This document shows, one piece after another, positions 61,443 through 64,000 of a stretch of DNA of 64,000 nucleotides (within the stretch, counting starts at the first letter, position 1; the number at the start of each line of letters is the position of its first letter). Made by a program: the position numbers and the translations under genes. The notes below the pieces were generated by a model that was not told where the DNA came from, did no database searches, and saw nothing but the letters and a program-made list of their open reading frames with translations. The stretch spans positions 16,261 to 80,260 of the forward strand of contig CAWDMN010000101.1 of NCBI GenBank assembly GCA_963803155.1. Direction: 5' to 3'. This stretch comes from CAWDMN01 sp963803155. GTDB taxonomy: Bacteria > Acidobacteriota > Terriglobia > Versatilivoradales > Versatilivoraceae.

Positions 61443-62063
61443 ATGTTCAGAATATGGATTGGGAGCGTGCTTTTGCTTATGACACTAGCTGAATACACAT
61501 CAGCCGATTCGCCCGGAAGCCTGGATGGAAAGAAGGAAATACTCACCTTGGGAGGCGGCTGCTTCTGGTGCATTGAAGCAGTCTTCAATATGGTGAAGGG
61601 TGTTTCCCAAGTGGAATCCGGCTATTCCGGGGGACAGACCTCAAATCCGACCTACAAAGAGGTGTGTACCGGAAACACAGGTCATGCCGAAGTGGTGCAG
61701 ATCACCTATGATCTGGCGGTGATTTCCATGCGGGACCTGCTGGAAATCTTTTTCATCGTCCATGATCCTACACAGCTCAACCGGCAAGGGCCGGATGTGG
61801 GGACTCAATACCGATCGGTAATTTTCTATCGAACACCTGAACAAAAGCTGGTGGCGGAGCAAACCCTTCGCGAGTTGGAAGAAAAGAAAATCTATCCGGA
61901 GGGAGTGGTCACTCAATTGGTTCCGTTTGTCATTTTTTACCGGGCGGAAAATTATCATCAGGAATATTACCGGTTGAATGGAACGCAGCCCTACTGTCGT
62001 GCCGTTATTGCTCCCAAAATCGCCAAGTTCCGCAAAATGTTCCACGACCGGCTCAAAGAGTAA
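61443..62063 (+). CDS. msrA: Peptide methionine sulfoxide reductase A, exported form
   Basis: A 206-residue enzyme that reduces methionine-S-sulfoxide in proteins. A signal peptide (WIGSVLLLMTLAEYTSA) precedes the domain, so it works in the periplasm. The active site is GGGCFWC with Cys40, followed by GYSGGQTSNPTYKEVCTGNTGHAE and QYRSVIFY. The ATG at 61443 is chosen because it puts the signal peptide first; the frame extends to 61362 without a ribosome site, and only a weak purine-rich stretch lies before 61443. Just right of the frameshifted gene, same direction. Confidence 0.92.
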   Translation: MFRIWIGSVLLLMTLAEYTSADSPGSLDGKKEILTLGGGCFWCIEAVFNMVKGVSQVESGYSGGQTSNPTYKEVCTGNTGHAEVVQITYDLAVISMRDLLEIFFIVHDPTQLNRQGPDVGTQYRSVIFYRTPEQKLVAEQTLRELEEKKIYPEGVVTQLVPFVIFYRAENYHQEYYRLNGTQPYCRAVIAPKIAKFRKMFHDRLKE

Positions 62064-62206
62064 CCTCCCTAGAAAATCGCTGTTTATTGTTAGTATCACC
62101 GGGTGCCACGGGCAAAAAACAACCATCGTTCACCCAGGTTTTTGCCCGTGATTCAAGTCAATTTTCATTATCTTGTTGTGCCAGCGGCGCGGGCATGGGT
62201 AGTTCC

Positions 62207-64000
62207 TCACTCTTCACGCAATGCGACGATCGGATCCACCCGCATAGCGCGGCGGGCAGGCACATAGCTGGCTATGGCAGCCGTGAGCAGCAGCAGGAAG
62301 GCAACGACTACGTAAGTGGCAGGATCGGCTGCTGCCACGCCAAACAAAGCGCTGGCTAGAACTCGTGACAAAGCTAGGCCTCCCACAACGCCGGCGCAGA
62401 GGCCCACTAGTGTTAACTGTAGGACATGTCCCATAATCCGTTTCAGAATATCGTAGGGCCTCGCACCCAAGGCCAGACGCAACCCGATCTCGGGGATCTG
62501 CCGGCCCACCAGGCAGGCGAGCACGCCGTAGAGTCCGACAGCGGCAAGCAGCAACGCTAGCCCGGCAAACGCCACCAACAATGTGGTTCTGGATACGGCG
62601 TTGGAAGACTTCCTTGTCCAGGATTTCCTCCATGGTAGCCACGTCGGTGATCGGCTGGTCCGGATCTACCGACCAAATCGCCTTCCGCACCGCGGGAACC
62701 ACGCTGCCTGGGTCTACCAGGGTCCGGATGGCGAGAGAACTCTGGTCAAATCCGGACTTTGGGATGACATAATACTCAGGATTAGGTGGCACGTCCAAGC
62801 CTTGCTGATGGATATCTCCCACCACCCCTACAACCGACAGCCGGTATTCGTCCCCAATTAAGACGTGCTGGCCGAGAGGATCTCGGTTTGGCCACATCGC
62901 TCGTGCCAGAGTCTCGTTGACAACGATCACCGGCGGATCACTGTCTTGGTCATGTTCGTCAAGATAGCGGCCGCGGAGCAGCGGGATCCCCAAAGTGCTC
63001 ATGTAGCCGGGGCTTGCCGTCCGGAAATTAACTTGAAATCTCTCGTCCCGGTTGCGGCCTTCGGCCTGGATCTGGTTGATGTCGCCCTTCACCAAGAGCG
63101 GGATGTGGTTGGTGAAACCCACCGATGCCACTCCAGGGATGGCGCTTACCTGCTGCAAGATTTTCCTTTGGTAAGCGAGGCTCTCTTGAAGACTAAAATA
63201 TTTCTCTGAAGGCGGCATTCGAAGGGTAAGGATGTTTTTTGTATGGAAACCTACCTCAACTGCCCGCAGATGGGCAAACGTGCGGATTAACAGCCCGGCC
63301 CCAATCAACAAGATGAAGGCCAGAGCTACCTCCGACGAGATCAGCAAAGCCCGCACTCGTGGAGATCCGGCGCCCGTGGCCAAAGTGCGGGCACTCTGTT
63401 TAAGCAAGTGGTTTAGATCCAATCGACGGAACTGGAGCAGCGGCACCAGGCTGAATACCAGAGTGGTTAGAAGAGAGATACCCGCCGTATAGGCCAGCAC
63501 ACGCCAGTCGATGGTTAATACTTTCAGCCCGATGACCGTTCCCGGAGCCAGATGCGCCAAGAAACGGAAAGTTGAGGTTGCCAGCAGGATTCCGAAAGCG
63601 CCTCCGAGAGCGCAGATTAGCAGGCTTTCGCAGAAAAACTGGCGCAGCAATTGGAAGTTGTCGGCTCCCAGCGCCAAGCGCACCGCGACCTCTTTGCTCC
63701 GGCCGATGGCGCGTGAAAGCAGCAGGTTGGCCAGGTTCGAACAGGCGATCAGCAAAACAAAGACCACCGTTCCCAACAGGATCAGGATCACACGCCGGCT
63801 GGAGCCCACGAAGTGTTCGCGCAGCGGTGCCACAAAAGCGCCGACTTCGGCGTTGGTCTCCGGGTATTCCTGGGCCAGGCTCCGGCCGATGGCGGCGATT
63901 TCCTGGTTAGCCAGCTCCAGAGTGATGCCAGGATGAAGCCGTGCAATCACCATCCAATTGTGTCGATTGCGATTGATGAAGTCGGCTGGACGATAGTTTG
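62207..64000 (-). pseudogene. ADOP-family ABC permease, frameshifted and cut by the window edge
   Basis: The frame is open to base 64000, so the N-terminus lies outside. The visible part has the periplasmic MacB core end, three helices with NLANLLLSRAIGRSKEVAVRLALGA, and a second periplasmic domain. At about 62587 the frame breaks: EEILDKEVFQRRIQ continues in the other frame as TTLLVAFAGLALLLAAVGLYG and runs to the normal ADOP end MRVDPIVALREE at 62207. One extra base (a T on the plus strand at 62587-62588) would explain it. It is the second such permease of the window, again without an ATPase gene beside it. Confidence 0.85.

Noticed and set aside
62214..62580. Continuation of the 579-codon frame as the real C-terminus of the ADOP permease
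   Set aside because: After the break this frame is rich in Arg, Cys and Ser without family match, while the other frame gives the conserved ADOP helices and end motif.

Overview
The window looks like a chromosomal segment from a Gram-negative bacterium of the Acidobacteriota, probably an environmental or metagenome-assembled genome. Three things point there: two MacB/FtsX-type permeases of the acidobacterial duplicated orphan permease (ADOP) type, a large Oar-like TonB-dependent receptor with an N-terminal carboxypeptidase-regulatory-like domain, and a CRTAC1/ASPIC-UnbV protein next to a large TPR protein. The placement is inferred from gene families; there is no rRNA or tRNA gene to confirm it. 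No transposase, phage gene or CRISPR array was found.

Left part (1-18.2 kb), mostly housekeeping: the 3' end of a POT-family peptide transporter, an orphan hybrid histidine kinase, lepA (minus strand), an MsbA-like lipid flippase, then yicC-gmk-rpoZ-coaBC-udg-priA in one direction behind a good sigma70-type promoter at 7933-7962. A PilZ protein, an AI-2E-family permease and a small DUF2892 membrane protein follow.

Middle part (19.1-56.9 kb), accessory and dominated by glycan use. It opens with an SUMF1-like protein, a GH172 (DUF2961) protein, a D-threonine-aldolase-like PLP enzyme, a ROK sugar kinase and an ADOP permease. Next come the TonB receptor, TPR and CRTAC1 proteins. From 35.6 kb a ROK-family repressor heads a co-directional run of 13 genes: a 3-hydroxyacyl-CoA-dehydrogenase-like enzyme, GH27, GH20, a divergent DapA-family lyase, a creatininase-family hydrolase, an enolase-superfamily protein, an EamA exporter, a NodB-like deacetylase-fold protein, an HGSNAT-like membrane acetyltransferase, a DUF4091/GH123-like protein with CBM9, a Tat-exported GH20-like protein, a canonical DapA/NanA-family lyase and RidA. 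My reading is a locus for an N-acetylhexosamine-containing glycan. The outer-membrane receptor would import fragments, exported glycosidases and the deacetylase/acetyltransferase pair would trim them, and the cytosolic lyases, dehydratase and dehydrogenase would break down the sugar acids. The substrate is not known.

Right part (57-64 kb): a truncated DUF1080 remnant, a large exported protein combining a CxxCH motif, PD40 propeller repeats and TPRs (minus strand), a doubly frameshifted four-helix-bundle (S23-like) gene, an exported MsrA, and a frameshifted ADOP permease running off the right edge. Three damaged genes in 6 kb suggest either local decay or sequence errors.

The intergenic spaces of the accessory part carry several families of palindromic repeats: a REPIN-like family with a 79-bp tandem expansion (22.67-23.03 and 33.61-33.77 kb), a pair of 130-170-bp inverted-repeat elements (30.95 and 56.36 kb), and multi-hairpin elements flanked by a GGCTGTCACA-containing repeat (44.77-45.03 and 52.48-52.61 kb). 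A run of 24 G lies at 15.39 kb.
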